The position numbers and the translations under genes are program-made. DNA of 64,000 nt from Desulfosudis oleivorans (GTDB lineage Bacteria; Desulfobacterota; Desulfobacteria; Desulfobacterales; SURF-7), in assembly GCA_020723305.1 (NCBI GenBank), contig DYJC01000002.1, positions 248,001-312,000 of the forward strand, written 5' to 3'. The notes below the pieces were generated by a model. The model made no database searches. It was not told the DNA's origin and saw only the letters and a list, made by a program, of their open reading frames with translations. The first letter of the stretch is position 1, and every line of letters begins with the position of its first letter. Shown here one piece after another: positions 34,845 through 43,723 of this stretch.

Positions 34845-35792
34845 ATGGATGGAGAGATGTTTTTTCGAAAATTTGATAGAATATTGACGGGAATCGAGAT
34901 CAGTGAGGCCGGAATAACGGTAGCTCAGGTTGAAAAGGAAAAAAGCGGATGGCGGCTGCTGCATGGCACTACTGTTTCTTTTCCCGAAGAGGTGATCAAC
35001 CTGTCGTATAAGGAAAAGAATATTGTTTCCGAAGAGTTGTTTCGTGAAACCATCCGGAAGGCGCTGGCGGAGACCCAGGAACGGGTTTCCATTCTTGGGG
35101 TTTCGATTCCAAATGAGATAGTTAAAATTTCAATTCAGAAATTTGAAGAACTTCCCAAATCAAAATCGGAAGTTGAAAAGATGATCGCCTGGGAGATGGA
35201 AAAAACCCTTCATTTCCCAATGGAGAGTACGAAGATTTCCTATCATATGATTGATAAACAGGGTGAAAAGGATAGACATCTTCTGGTTACGGCCGGGATT
35301 CTCGATGTGATCAATGACTATGAAAAAAATTTAATCAACGTAAAACTATTGCCTATAGTAATAAGGCCGGCCGGAATCAATCAATATAATTTTTTTCAGA
35401 CCATGCTTCCGGAAAAAGGAGTTATCGCTTTTCTGGGGCTTTATGAAAAATTTTTTACTTTTTTTGTTTTTGAGAATGGCCGGCTGGCATTTTATCACGG
35501 GGTCAAGAAAGGATTCTCGGATCTTCATTTTTTTCAGGACGTGGATATGACCATGCAGCATTATTTTAACATCAATCCGGACAGGGAGATTGAGAAATTA
35601 TATGTCGGCAGTCAGGTGGCATTTCACCGCGAACTGAAAGATGTTTTCAAAAGCCTGAGCAATATGGATGTGACCATTATTGAAGAGGCACATTTAATAA
35701 AAACAGATATGGATCCGGATGATCCGGGATCGCGCACCAGACTTTCATCACTTTCTTCTGCAATTGGTGCAGCGCAAAGTCTTTCAACATAA
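34845..35792 (+). CDS. pilM: PilM-like actin-fold assembly protein
   Basis: A 315-residue protein with the PilM/GspL-cytoplasmic layout: GIEISEAGITVAQVEKEKSG (first actin-like motif), LGVSIPNEIVKISIQKFEEL, KMIAWEMEKTLHFPMESTKI, and later VIAFLGLYEKFFTFFVFENG and IGAAQSLST. PilM rings bind the N-terminal tail of PilN and link motor and inner-membrane complex. Order pilM-pilN-pilO-pilP directly downstream supports the call. The gene follows gspE after one base. Sequence is divergent from classic PilM. Confidence 0.82.
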   Translation: MDGEMFFRKFDRILTGIEISEAGITVAQVEKEKSGWRLLHGTTVSFPEEVINLSYKEKNIVSEELFRETIRKALAETQERVSILGVSIPNEIVKISIQKFEELPKSKSEVEKMIAWEMEKTLHFPMESTKISYHMIDKQGEKDRHLLVTAGILDVINDYEKNLINVKLLPIVIRPAGINQYNFFQTMLPEKGVIAFLGLYEKFFTFFVFENGRLAFYHGVKKGFSDLHFFQDVDMTMQHYFNINPDREIEKLYVGSQVAFHRELKDVFKSLSNMDVTIIEEAHLIKTDMDPDDPGSRTRLSSLSSAIGAAQSLST

Positions 35793-35807
35793 GCAACGGA
35801 GTTTGTT

Positions 35808-36452
35808 TTGAGACAGATAAACATCAACCTTGCAACGCATGAATATCTGGACAGGCGTTTGCTAACGACCCTGATGATTGCGGCAGTCGTTCTTACAGTG
35901 AGCATGTCCGGCAGAACATTGTATCAATATTTCAGTTGCCGGACACAGATCAGGGAATATGATCTGAAGATTACCGGAATGCAGAAAATGATATCCCGGA
36001 AAACCAAACAACAACTGGAAAAACGGGGAAAGCCTGCCCAGGAAGATATCCGTCGTTTAACAAAACAGATAGCGGCAATGAATGTGATCATTGCAAGAGA
36101 TGCTTTCCCCTGGAACCGTATTTTGGATCAGTTGGAAAGAAAAATTCCGGAAGGACTTTATATTGAGTCTTTTTCTCTTACAGATAATTATGACAGGTTG
36201 ATCATGAAAGGACGGGCCGACGCAGCTCACAAGATCACTTTTTTTTTCAGACGGCTTGAAGAATGGGACCTGATCAAAACAACGATTATTCAGGATCTGG
36301 GTCTGAAACCTATACTTGCTGTTGAATCGGCAGATCCCATGAAAGATGGTATCGGATTTACATTTGAGAGTACAATTTCCATAGAGAAACTATTCACCGA
36401 CAGCGAACCGGCAATGCTGGGACAGATACTGAAGAGACTTTCAAAACATTGA
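35808..36452 (+). CDS. pilN: PilN-like inner-membrane assembly protein
   Basis: A 214-residue bitopic protein. It begins MRQININLATHEYLDRR, which is the PilN signature (I-N-L-L/A-x-x-x-Y) that binds PilM, followed by one membrane helix (TTLMIAAVVLTVSMSG) and a periplasmic coiled-coil plus ferredoxin-like fold (WNRILDQLERKIPEGLYIES). Start is TTG, with GGAG eight bases upstream; no ATG fits. The position between pilM and pilO agrees. Confidence 0.82.
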   Translation: MRQININLATHEYLDRRLLTTLMIAAVVLTVSMSGRTLYQYFSCRTQIREYDLKITGMQKMISRKTKQQLEKRGKPAQEDIRRLTKQIAAMNVIIARDAFPWNRILDQLERKIPEGLYIESFSLTDNYDRLIMKGRADAAHKITFFFRRLEEWDLIKTTIIQDLGLKPILAVESADPMKDGIGFTFESTISIEKLFTDSEPAMLGQILKRLSKH

Positions 36453-36465
36453 TGAAAAAAATGCC

Positions 36466-37005
36466 ATGAATTTTTACCGGTTATCCAAAATTTTTAAGGC
36501 CTATAAAATTTATTGGTCTCTTGTACTTCTGGTTTTTCTTGTGAATTTAATCATGCAGTTTACAGTACTTCAGAATCAACAGGAAAAAATCAGAGAACTA
36601 AATACAAATTACACGGCGCTTCGGGAAGATTGGAACCGGAAGCCGGATGTTCCGGATCTTATTACAGGGTATGAAAATCGAAAAACGGCATTGGAGGCAT
36701 TTCTGGGGTCACTTCCGGAGATGGCGGATCTTTCTGATAAGGCAACTGAAATCAACTCATTTTTCAATAAAAACGGGATGACTTCGGGAAAGATTCAGTT
36801 TTCTCCGGATCGGAAAGAGGAGCTTTCTTTATGGAAGTATTCAACCGCATTATCCGTTTCCGGCGCATATGAAGGCGTGAAGGGTTTGCTGGCGGACATT
36901 CACGGGTCTCCCAGTTTATTTTGTATCGAACATTTTTCACTTCAAAAAGGATCGGAAAAGGATCGGGTGGATATGAGATTGAAAATCGCCACCTACTGCC
37001 GATAG
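36466..37005 (+). CDS. pilO: PilO-like inner-membrane assembly protein
   Basis: A 179-residue bitopic protein: short cytoplasmic N terminus, membrane helix (IYWSLVLLVFLVNLIMQF), coiled coil (~35-75), then a ferredoxin-like domain (LSDKATEINSFFNKNGM, ALSVSGAYEGVKGLLADIHG, CIEHFSLQKG). This is the PilO/GspM plan, and it follows pilN by 13 bases. The sequence is divergent, so the name rests on architecture and position. Confidence 0.75.
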   Translation: MNFYRLSKIFKAYKIYWSLVLLVFLVNLIMQFTVLQNQQEKIRELNTNYTALREDWNRKPDVPDLITGYENRKTALEAFLGSLPEMADLSDKATEINSFFNKNGMTSGKIQFSPDRKEELSLWKYSTALSVSGAYEGVKGLLADIHGSPSLFCIEHFSLQKGSEKDRVDMRLKIATYCR

Positions 37006-37029
37006 AAATCCGCTGAAACCCGAAAGGGT

Positions 37030-37647
37030 ATGGAATCATTTTTCATTCAGGATCAGATTGTTCCGTATATGGATAAAAAGCAAAAAATATTGATAGTACT
37101 TTCAGTGCTGTTTATCGTTTCATTGATTTATCGGATCATGAATCCTTATAAACAGGAAACCGTTGGCCGTTTAACCTATACATCGGGAAAGCCATCTGTC
37201 ATCAGCAAAAAGATACATAGGGAACCGGGAAAATCATCGGATTCCGATCTTCTGCTTGACCCGTTACTGAACCTCAGACATCAGCAGGCCAGTGTGTTCA
37301 GAAACATTTTTGAAAAAAATGCAGCCAGGGATGCCATTTCCTCGATTCCAGCCAAAGCAGTCCCTCCTCAGCAAACTCAGGAGGAGAAGAATGCAACGGC
37401 CCAGCAGGAGCAGGGAAAAAACGATATGAATCAGGGGCTGGAACAGTTCAGTGTGTTTGGTTCCTTTAAAGAGAATGGCCGGAAATATATATTCCTTGAG
37501 CGGAACAAAGATATTTTCATTGTCCGGAATGGAGATGTCATTGATGGGCAGTACCGGGTTGAGAATATTTCAGATACTGCCTTGATTATCAGATCTGAGA
37601 AACAAGGGCAGTCTGTCACCATTGATATCAGCGATTTTTTACCATAG
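37030..37647 (+). CDS. PilP/GspC-like periplasmic linker protein
   Basis: A 205-residue protein: short N terminus, a membrane helix (ILIVLSVLFIVSLIYRI, about residues 19-35), an unstructured Q/K/E-rich linker, and a C-terminal beta domain (~135-205; FSVFGSFKENGRKYIFLERN, IVRNGDVIDGQYRVENI, LIIRSEKQGQSVTIDIS) like the HR/PilP domain that docks on the secretin. The anchor is a TM helix rather than a PilP lipobox, which is closer to GspC. Position between pilO and the secretin supports the role. The start codon is poorly supported by an SD; ATG at 37069 is an alternative. Confidence 0.7.
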   Translation: MESFFIQDQIVPYMDKKQKILIVLSVLFIVSLIYRIMNPYKQETVGRLTYTSGKPSVISKKIHREPGKSSDSDLLLDPLLNLRHQQASVFRNIFEKNAARDAISSIPAKAVPPQQTQEEKNATAQQEQGKNDMNQGLEQFSVFGSFKENGRKYIFLERNKDIFIVRNGDVIDGQYRVENISDTALIIRSEKQGQSVTIDISDFLP

Positions 37648-37663
37648 AATTTTAGGTGGGATT

Positions 37664-39982
37664 ATGAACTGCAGCATAGTGAAAATAAGAGCTCACAAAT
37701 ACTTGTGTTTACTGATTGTCATGGGCGCCTGTCTATTCGGATGCAACAGCAGGGCATTCAATCCGGATGAGGGCGCTGGGGTTGCCAATCCAGGTGACTG
37801 GGACCAAACTGTTCAGTATTATCAGAGCCGGCTTGAAGAGGACCCCGACAATGTTGATTTGAGGATGAAGCTTACCAGAGCCAGGATTGAAGCTTCGAAT
37901 ATGCATATGGCCAGGGGGGAATCATTCCTGAAGCAAAACCGGTTTGATGAAGCGATTGCTGAATTGCAGCTCAGTATCGCTTTCAACCCGTCCGGCAACA
38001 ACGCAGGCAATATCATAGACAAGGCAAGAAAACAGAAGGAGGCTGAGCATCTGGTCACCCGTGGAGAGAATTTTATGAAATCACAGAAGTATTTTCAGGC
38101 ACGGGAAGCTTTTATTAAAGCACTGGCGCTGAATCCTTCCAGCAAAAGAGCCCTGGAAGCCATGGATTTATTTAAAAAGGAGAGCCCTGATCTCCAGGAT
38201 GGGAAAAAACAGAAAGAGAAATTTCCTATCTTGCATCAATCCGGGAAACCGGTTTCATTCAAATTCAAGAAAACATCCATCATCAATGTATTTGAAGTAT
38301 TATCAAGATTGTCCGGAATCAATTTTATTTTTGATAAAGATGTGAATGATACCAAGGTAACCCTGTTTATGACGGATGTATCCTATTCGGATTTTATTGA
38401 GGCCTTGCTGGATTCCAATCAATTGTCAGGGAAAATGGTAGATGAGAATACCATACTGGTTTACCCCAATACTCCACCAAAAATAAAAGAATATGAAGAG
38501 CTTAAAATCAGGACTTTTTATCTCTCCCATCTGGAGGCCAAAAAAGCGGTCGGACTCCTCGGAAAGATTCTCAAGGGCAGGGATGTGATAGCAAATGAGA
38601 AATTGAATGCAGTGGTTGTGCGCGGGCCTGAAGAACTGTTGGAAATCGCTTCAAGAGTAATCGAGGCCAATGACAGGCCCAGCTCAGAGGTTCTGTTAAA
38701 TGTTGAGATCCTGGAAGCCACCCAATCCAAAGAAAAACAGCTCGGGCTTGAAGTCAATCCAGCGTCCATCACCTTCGGGGTCGGAAAAGCCGCTGAAACC
38801 ATCCAATCGGATTCAACATTTGCGGGGGTTGCTTCAGGCTTTGCCCTGGGGGAGATTTCAAAAAAAGAGATGATGCTATCCATACCAACGGCGATCCTGC
38901 ATCTGTTAAAAAAGGATGGGGATACCCGGACCCTTGCAAATCCACAGGTCAGGGTAAGGAATAACGAAAAATCAAGCATCCATATTGGCGAAAGAGTGCC
39001 TCTCCGTTCGAACAGAAGGGTCGACACAACCGGAAATGTCACCTATGATTTTCAATACCAGGATGTTGGTGTGAAGCTGGAAGCCAATCCAACAATTAAT
39101 TTTCATGGGGAGATTGTTCTGGATCTGACGCTTGAGATCAGTGTCCTGGGGCAGAATGTCGGCACACCCGAAGATCCGGAGTATTCCATCAACACCCGGA
39201 AAGCAAAAAGCGTTTTAACGGTTCGGGATGGGGAACCCATCATCATCGGAGGGCTTATCCGGGACGAAGAGAGAGAGGCAGTTCAAAAGGTTCCTTATCT
39301 TGGAGAGATTCCTATTGTCGGCCGGTTGTTTACAAGCACAGACAGGAATAGTGAAAAAACAGATATCCTGATGTCCATAACCCCGTATGTGATCAATCAG
39401 CAGGAGATCCCCGGAGAAAATGTGACTCAGATATGGTCCGGCAAGGAAGATCATTTTTCAACATCTGAACCGTATGAGAGCCATCAGAAAAGCTCGGATG
39501 AGTTTCTAACAGAACCCGGTGTTGTAATCCCATCCCAGCCGGTGATGGGTGAAAAAGATGATGAGATGCCTGAAGTTGTTCAACCGAATAAAGGTGGATC
39601 ACAAACCGTCCTTGTGGAACAACCGATCTTGACGGAAGAGCCGGTATTGAAAAGTGTTGAAAGTGAAATGCTTGAAAAAAAAGCAGATAAAAACACAGGA
39701 GAAAAATATTTCTGGCCGGATTCCGTTCTTTTCAGTATTCATGTCAACTCCTATGCCCGAAAAGATCAGGCGGAAAGCCGGGTTCTAAAACTGGAAAGCA
39801 TGAATTATGAATGCTTTGTCGTGCATGCAAAAATTCCGAACAAAGGGGCGTTTTATCGCGTTTTTGTCGGAAAATTTTTCGATTTGAAATCTGCAAGAGC
39901 AGCGAATGATGAATATAAAAAAAGAGAGGAGTTTGATTCAGATATCCATGTTGTAGACCGCAACTGGGCTTTCAAAGGATAA
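37664..39982 (+). CDS. Secretin lipoprotein with N-terminal TPR-like and C-terminal SPOR domains
   Basis: A 772-residue outer-membrane secretin. It begins with a lipoprotein signal ending LFG-C27. Residues ~40-180 contain TPR-like helical repeats (MARGESFLKQNRFDEAIAEL, GENFMKSQKYFQAREAFIKA). Secretin N-domains follow (~200-365; GINFIFDKDVNDTKVTLFM, LNAVVVRGPEELLEIASRVI), then the gate domain (~375-570; LANPQVRVRNNEKSSIHIGE, VRDGEPIIIGGLIRDEEREA, VPYLGEIPIVGRLFTS). After an acidic linker, residues ~690-770 form a SPOR peptidoglycan-binding domain (FSIHVNSYARKDQAESRVLK, FYRVFVGKFFDLKSARAAND). The MshL/PilQ-like secretin is thus fused to its own pilotin-like anchor and wall-binding module. AGGTGGG precedes ATG 37664. 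Confidence 0.9.
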   Translation: MNCSIVKIRAHKYLCLLIVMGACLFGCNSRAFNPDEGAGVANPGDWDQTVQYYQSRLEEDPDNVDLRMKLTRARIEASNMHMARGESFLKQNRFDEAIAELQLSIAFNPSGNNAGNIIDKARKQKEAEHLVTRGENFMKSQKYFQAREAFIKALALNPSSKRALEAMDLFKKESPDLQDGKKQKEKFPILHQSGKPVSFKFKKTSIINVFEVLSRLSGINFIFDKDVNDTKVTLFMTDVSYSDFIEALLDSNQLSGKMVDENTILVYPNTPPKIKEYEELKIRTFYLSHLEAKKAVGLLGKILKGRDVIANEKLNAVVVRGPEELLEIASRVIEANDRPSSEVLLNVEILEATQSKEKQLGLEVNPASITFGVGKAAETIQSDSTFAGVASGFALGEISKKEMMLSIPTAILHLLKKDGDTRTLANPQVRVRNNEKSSIHIGERVPLRSNRRVDTTGNVTYDFQYQDVGVKLEANPTINFHGEIVLDLTLEISVLGQNVGTPEDPEYSINTRKAKSVLTVRDGEPIIIGGLIRDEEREAVQKVPYLGEIPIVGRLFTSTDRNSEKTDILMSITPYVINQQEIPGENVTQIWSGKEDHFSTSEPYESHQKSSDEFLTEPGVVIPSQPVMGEKDDEMPEVVQPNKGGSQTVLVEQPILTEEPVLKSVESEMLEKKADKNTGEKYFWPDSVLFSIHVNSYARKDQAESRVLKLESMNYECFVVHAKIPNKGAFYRVFVGKFFDLKSARAANDEYKKREEFDSDIHVVDRNWAFKG

Positions 39983-39985
39983 ATC

Positions 39986-40456
39986 ATGGGAAGTAGGCGT
40001 GAACATAATGCCGGTCTTACCCTGATTGAGCTTCTTGTCGTAATAACGATTCTGTCCATACTTGCAACAGGCATTTTACCTCTTTCGCAGATGAGCTATA
40101 AACGCACCAGGGAGATTGAGCTGAGACAGAACCTGAGGGTGATTCGGAAAGCGATTGATCGATACAAGCAGCTTGTTGATGAACAAAAGATAAAAGTTCA
40201 GGCACTATCCAGCGGATACCCGGAAACGCTGGAGATTCTGGTGAAAGGGGTAGAGGTTGGTTCCGGCCCGGTTCCTGTGAAAATGAAATTTTTACGGCAT
40301 ATTCCCAGAGATCCGATGACAGAGGATGGGGAGTGGGGGCTACGTTCCTATTCCGATGATTACCAGAGTGATATCTGGGGTGGCCAGGATGTATATGATG
40401 TGTATTCGAAAAGTGATAAACAGGCACTGGATGGGAGCAACTACAGAGATTGGTAA
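39986..40456 (+). CDS. Type II secretion/type IV pilin-like pseudopilin (GspG-like)
   Basis: A 156-residue pseudopilin. A short basic leader (MGSRREHNAG) is followed by the prepilin cleavage site G-LTLIELLVVITILSIL with Glu at +5; the residue after the cut is Leu instead of the usual Phe. The globular domain has the GspG pattern: RQNLRVIRKAIDRYKQLVDE, PETLEILVKGVE, FLRHIPRDPMTEDGEWGLRS. It starts three bases after the secretin stop. It needs a prepilin peptidase, which is not encoded in this window. Confidence 0.88.
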   Translation: MGSRREHNAGLTLIELLVVITILSILATGILPLSQMSYKRTREIELRQNLRVIRKAIDRYKQLVDEQKIKVQALSSGYPETLEILVKGVEVGSGPVPVKMKFLRHIPRDPMTEDGEWGLRSYSDDYQSDIWGGQDVYDVYSKSDKQALDGSNYRDW

Positions 40457-40493
40457 TGATAATCGCAGGACAGACCTGCAGGAGAACTTCTGC

Positions 40494-40904
40494 ATGATGA
40501 AAAACCATATTGCAGATTCATTAAAAATTTTTTCCGGAAGGGCCGGATATACGCTGATCGAAATGATGATCGTTATCGCGATCATCGGAATCCTGACCAA
40601 TATCGCCCTGCCGAATATGCAGCGGGCCATTGTGCGGGCCAGAGAAACTTCTTTGCAGAATACACTTTTTGTTATACGGGATGTCATTGATCAATATTAT
40701 GCAGATCACGGAAAATTTCCAGATACCCTGGAAGAACTCAAAGAAAAAAAATATATCCGTGACTTGCCGAAAGATCCATTCACCAATTCTACATCAACCT
40801 GGATTATTATTCCTCCGGAAGAGGGGGAAGAGGGGGCTGTTTTTGATATCCACAGCGGGAGTTATTTTGTCGGGTTGAACGGAATTCCGCATAATGAATG
40901 GTAG
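40494..40904 (+). CDS. Type II secretion pseudopilin (GspG-like, second)
   Basis: A 136-residue pseudopilin. Leader MMKNHIADSLKIFSGRAG precedes the processing site G-YTLIEMMIVIAIIGIL with Glu at +5 and Tyr at +1. The globular part has LQNTLFVIRDVIDQYYADHG, FPDTLEELKEKKYIRDLPKD, the GspG-like hydrophobic helix and short-turn pattern. GGAG stands nine bases before ATG at 40494. A longer frame would run back through the preceding pseudopilin and is not used. Confidence 0.88.
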   Translation: MMKNHIADSLKIFSGRAGYTLIEMMIVIAIIGILTNIALPNMQRAIVRARETSLQNTLFVIRDVIDQYYADHGKFPDTLEELKEKKYIRDLPKDPFTNSTSTWIIIPPEEGEEGAVFDIHSGSYFVGLNGIPHNEW

Positions 40905-40949
40905 CAGCAATATGAATCCGGAACAGGTCTAAAATTCAGGAAATATGAA

Positions 40950-41447
40950 ATGAGCTTTACTGTAGGCCAACGGTCTGCTAATTATTTACACCATGAGGGG
41001 TTCACCTACATGACTGTACTGGTTCTGGTGGTTGTCACCGGGATCGCATTGATTGGTGTCAGTCGATACTGGCGTACAGTGATTCAAAGAGATCTGGAGG
41101 AAGAACTTCTTTTCCGGGGAAACCAGATCCGGAAAGGGATAGAATCCTACTATAATGCGGGAACAAATGACTACAACAGATACCCATCCGGAATGGCGGA
41201 TCTGCTGAAAGATCCAAGGTTTCCTGGTAGTAAGAGGCATCTTCGGAAATTGTACGCGGACCCCTTTTCCAAGGATGGGAAGTGGGGGATGATCTTTGGT
41301 AGAAACGGAAGACTTATCGGGGTTTACAGCACAAGTAAAGGCAGACCCATAAAAATCGGCAATTTTTCTTTGGAAAATGAATCATTTCAGAACAAGGAGA
41401 AATATTCAGACTGGAAGTTTATTTACCGTCCGCCTTCTACGATATAA
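40950..41447 (+). CDS. Minor pseudopilin lacking Glu5 (GspK-like position)
   Basis: A 165-residue pilin-like protein. After a 16-residue leader the cleavage site reads EG-FTYMTVLVLVVVTGIAL: Phe at +1 is right but +5 is Thr rather than Glu. The globular part again matches the GspG-like pattern (RGNQIRKGIESYYNAG, RYPSGMADLLKDPRFPG, LYADPFSKDGKWGMIFG). Loss of Glu5 is known in GspK-type minor pseudopilins at the tip of the pseudopilus, so a tip role is possible. AGGA precedes the ATG. Confidence 0.82.
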   Translation: MSFTVGQRSANYLHHEGFTYMTVLVLVVVTGIALIGVSRYWRTVIQRDLEEELLFRGNQIRKGIESYYNAGTNDYNRYPSGMADLLKDPRFPGSKRHLRKLYADPFSKDGKWGMIFGRNGRLIGVYSTSKGRPIKIGNFSLENESFQNKEKYSDWKFIYRPPSTI

Positions 41448-41464
41448 AAAAATGAGGTGTAGAT

Positions 41465-41815
41465 ATGCATCAGAAACAGAGGATTTTTTGGGTAATTGTT
41501 TTATCGATTGTTCTGGGTTGTCCATCGGCTATTCTAAGTGAATCTATGGATGAGATGGCTGAGCAATATGAAAAGGAATATCAAGCTCTGGTACCGCCGC
41601 CCAACTCTTCCATGAATTCGGATTATAAACTGGGCCAGGTTGCGTTGGGAACCATGTATACCGGAAAATCGATCAAGAGGCTGTATGATCAATATCAAAA
41701 ACAGATTGATCAGAACCAGATCATGATGCTGAAATATGATGAGATCATCAGACAAAATAACGAGATTATAAATCTTCTTAAAATCATATCCAAAAAAGGA
41801 ATGCCTGCCCCTTGA
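41465..41815 (+). CDS. Small secreted coiled-coil protein, unknown function
   Basis: A 116-residue protein with an N-terminal signal peptide (MHQKQRIFWVIVLSIVLG, cleavage near AILS-ES). The mature part is mostly helical, rich in Y, Q and I, ending in a coiled coil (YDQYQKQIDQNQIMMLKYDE). It lies inside the secretion locus between the minor pseudopilin and the ExeA-like ATPase, so it is probably a periplasmic accessory. No family is recognised. Confidence 0.65.
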   Translation: MHQKQRIFWVIVLSIVLGCPSAILSESMDEMAEQYEKEYQALVPPPNSSMNSDYKLGQVALGTMYTGKSIKRLYDQYQKQIDQNQIMMLKYDEIIRQNNEIINLLKIISKKGMPAP

Positions 41816-41892
41816 AACCATTCTGAAAGAACCTTCGGAAAGACTGAAAAAGATTTGTATTATCAGGATTGATAAGCCGGCAGCGGGGAATA

Positions 41893-43503
41893 ATGTACCT
41901 TTCATACTATCATCTAACGTGTAAGCCTTTTCAGATCAGTTCTGATCCAAGGTTTCTGTGGCTTGGAGAAAAACATAAAGAGGCTTTTGCAGTTTTAAAA
42001 TACGGCATTCTGGACAACAAAGGGTTTTTGTTGCTTACCGGGGATGTGGGTACCGGAAAGACAACACTGATCAATGCACTGGTCAACAGCATGGAATCGG
42101 ATGTGATTGTTGCAACCGTTCCTGACCCTGATCTGACCATACTTGATTTTTTCAATTACATTGCATCTGCTTTTGGCGCGGATACATGGTTCCAAAGCAA
42201 AGGTGAGTTTTTGTTTTATTTAAAGGGGTTTTTAAATAAGGCTTATCAGAACGGGAAAAAGGTGCTGTTGATTATTGATGAAGCACAGCGGCTCAAACAT
42301 GATCTTCTTGAAGAGATCAGAGTCCTTTCGAACATTGAAAAACAGAGTACCAAGTTAATCAATATTTTTTTTGTCGGGCAGGAAGAATTCAATGGCCTTT
42401 TATGGGAAGATCGAAATCGTGCATTGCGCCAGCGGATTACTTTAAACTATCAGGTGGGCACATTGAATCAGGAAGAGATCCATTCCTATATCGCCCATCG
42501 GCTGAAGGTGGCCGGCACTGAAGAGATGATTTTTTCCAGAGATGCGATTCAGGAGATCATGAAATATTCCGGCGGATTTCCGAGAATGGTGAATATCCTG
42601 TGTGACCATGCGCTATTGACCGGTTTTGTGAAGGAAAAAAGAAAAATTGATCAAAAAATTATTCAGGAATGTGCCGGGGATCTTCATATACCTAAATATA
42701 TCCCCCGGATAGAGAAAATATCCGGGGAGATCCCGGATTCCAAAATACAATCTGAAGTTATTTTTAAGGGGAATGAAGTGGATGAGCCTTTTGTCCATGA
42801 GAACTGCAACATACGTTCGGATCGATCGGTTTCAAAGACAAGCGTCATTTTATTATCTTTATTGATTATTGTCGTTGGATATTTCCTTTATCATTCTTCA
42901 ACCCTGCCGGATCAGATCCATCAAAAATGGAATCAGCTTATGAATCCCCACAAACAATATCCATCCATGGATACTGGAATGGAACAACCCAAGGAATCGG
43001 ATATTGAGACTTTGATACACAGGCCCCAAAAGATAGAAAAAGAAGCTTTGCTTGCGGATGATGAAGTGTTTTCCAGCACCAGCTCCTCTGAAACAGAGCA
43101 GGCTGCAAAAATGAATTCAGTTGCACAGGAAGGATACTCCGCAACGGATCTTCCTGTATTGAGGGATAAAATTATCATTCCCTTTCCACATAATTCAAAT
43201 TCATTTTCACAACAGGATCGAAAAGAGCTGGAAAAAGTGACTCAAATTCTTTTACAGAATCCTTCCTTGTCCATAAAAATTGTTGGTTATTCGGATTCCT
43301 CAGGACTGGACGATTACAATAGGACATTGTCTCTACGCAGGGCTCAAATGGTAACTGATTTTCTGATGAAAAATGGAGTGGACTCCAGGCAAATGACAAC
43401 CTATGGATTGGGAGCCGACAGTCCTTTGGAATCCAATGAATCTCCTGAGGGGAGACGATTGAATCGCCGGGTTGAAATGGAGTTTACCGAAAAGAGGAAA
43501 TGA
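41893..43503 (+). CDS. ExeA/GspA-type AAA ATPase fused to an OmpA-like peptidoglycan-binding domain
   Basis: A 536-residue inner-membrane protein counted from MYLSYYHLTCKPFQISSDPR, the typical ExeA start. AAA part: Walker A GDVGTGKT (50-57), Walker B VLLIIDEAQRL, sensor RALRQRITLNYQVG. One membrane helix at ~314-333 (TSVILLSLLIIVVGYFLYHS), a variable linker, then an OmpA/MotB-like domain (about 425-533; LSIKIVGYSDSSGLDDYNRT, SLRRAQMVTDFLMKNGVDSR, RRLNRRVEMEF). In ExeAB and MSHA systems such ATPases help place the secretin through the cell wall. Here ATPase and wall-binding domains are in one chain. GGGGAA precedes the ATG. Confidence 0.9.
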   Translation: MYLSYYHLTCKPFQISSDPRFLWLGEKHKEAFAVLKYGILDNKGFLLLTGDVGTGKTTLINALVNSMESDVIVATVPDPDLTILDFFNYIASAFGADTWFQSKGEFLFYLKGFLNKAYQNGKKVLLIIDEAQRLKHDLLEEIRVLSNIEKQSTKLINIFFVGQEEFNGLLWEDRNRALRQRITLNYQVGTLNQEEIHSYIAHRLKVAGTEEMIFSRDAIQEIMKYSGGFPRMVNILCDHALLTGFVKEKRKIDQKIIQECAGDLHIPKYIPRIEKISGEIPDSKIQSEVIFKGNEVDEPFVHENCNIRSDRSVSKTSVILLSLLIIVVGYFLYHSSTLPDQIHQKWNQLMNPHKQYPSMDTGMEQPKESDIETLIHRPQKIEKEALLADDEVFSSTSSSETEQAAKMNSVAQEGYSATDLPVLRDKIIIPFPHNSNSFSQQDRKELEKVTQILLQNPSLSIKIVGYSDSSGLDDYNRTLSLRRAQMVTDFLMKNGVDSRQMTTYGLGADSPLESNESPEGRRLNRRVEMEFTEKRK

Positions 43504-43723
43504 GCAAGAGGCTGTAATTATTTTGAAGATGACATCTTATTCAGGATAAAAAAGATATTTATTGTTGCTAAAAGACGATAAATGATTTAACTAAACAGCG
43601 GTGCAGTATATTTATAATAACTTGAAGTGATAAGGAATATGAAGGCTTGGATCGGATGTGACAGGGTATATACAAAACCGGGAAATCATGAAGTGGACCC
43701 AAAAATAAAAAAGGACGGTTGAT

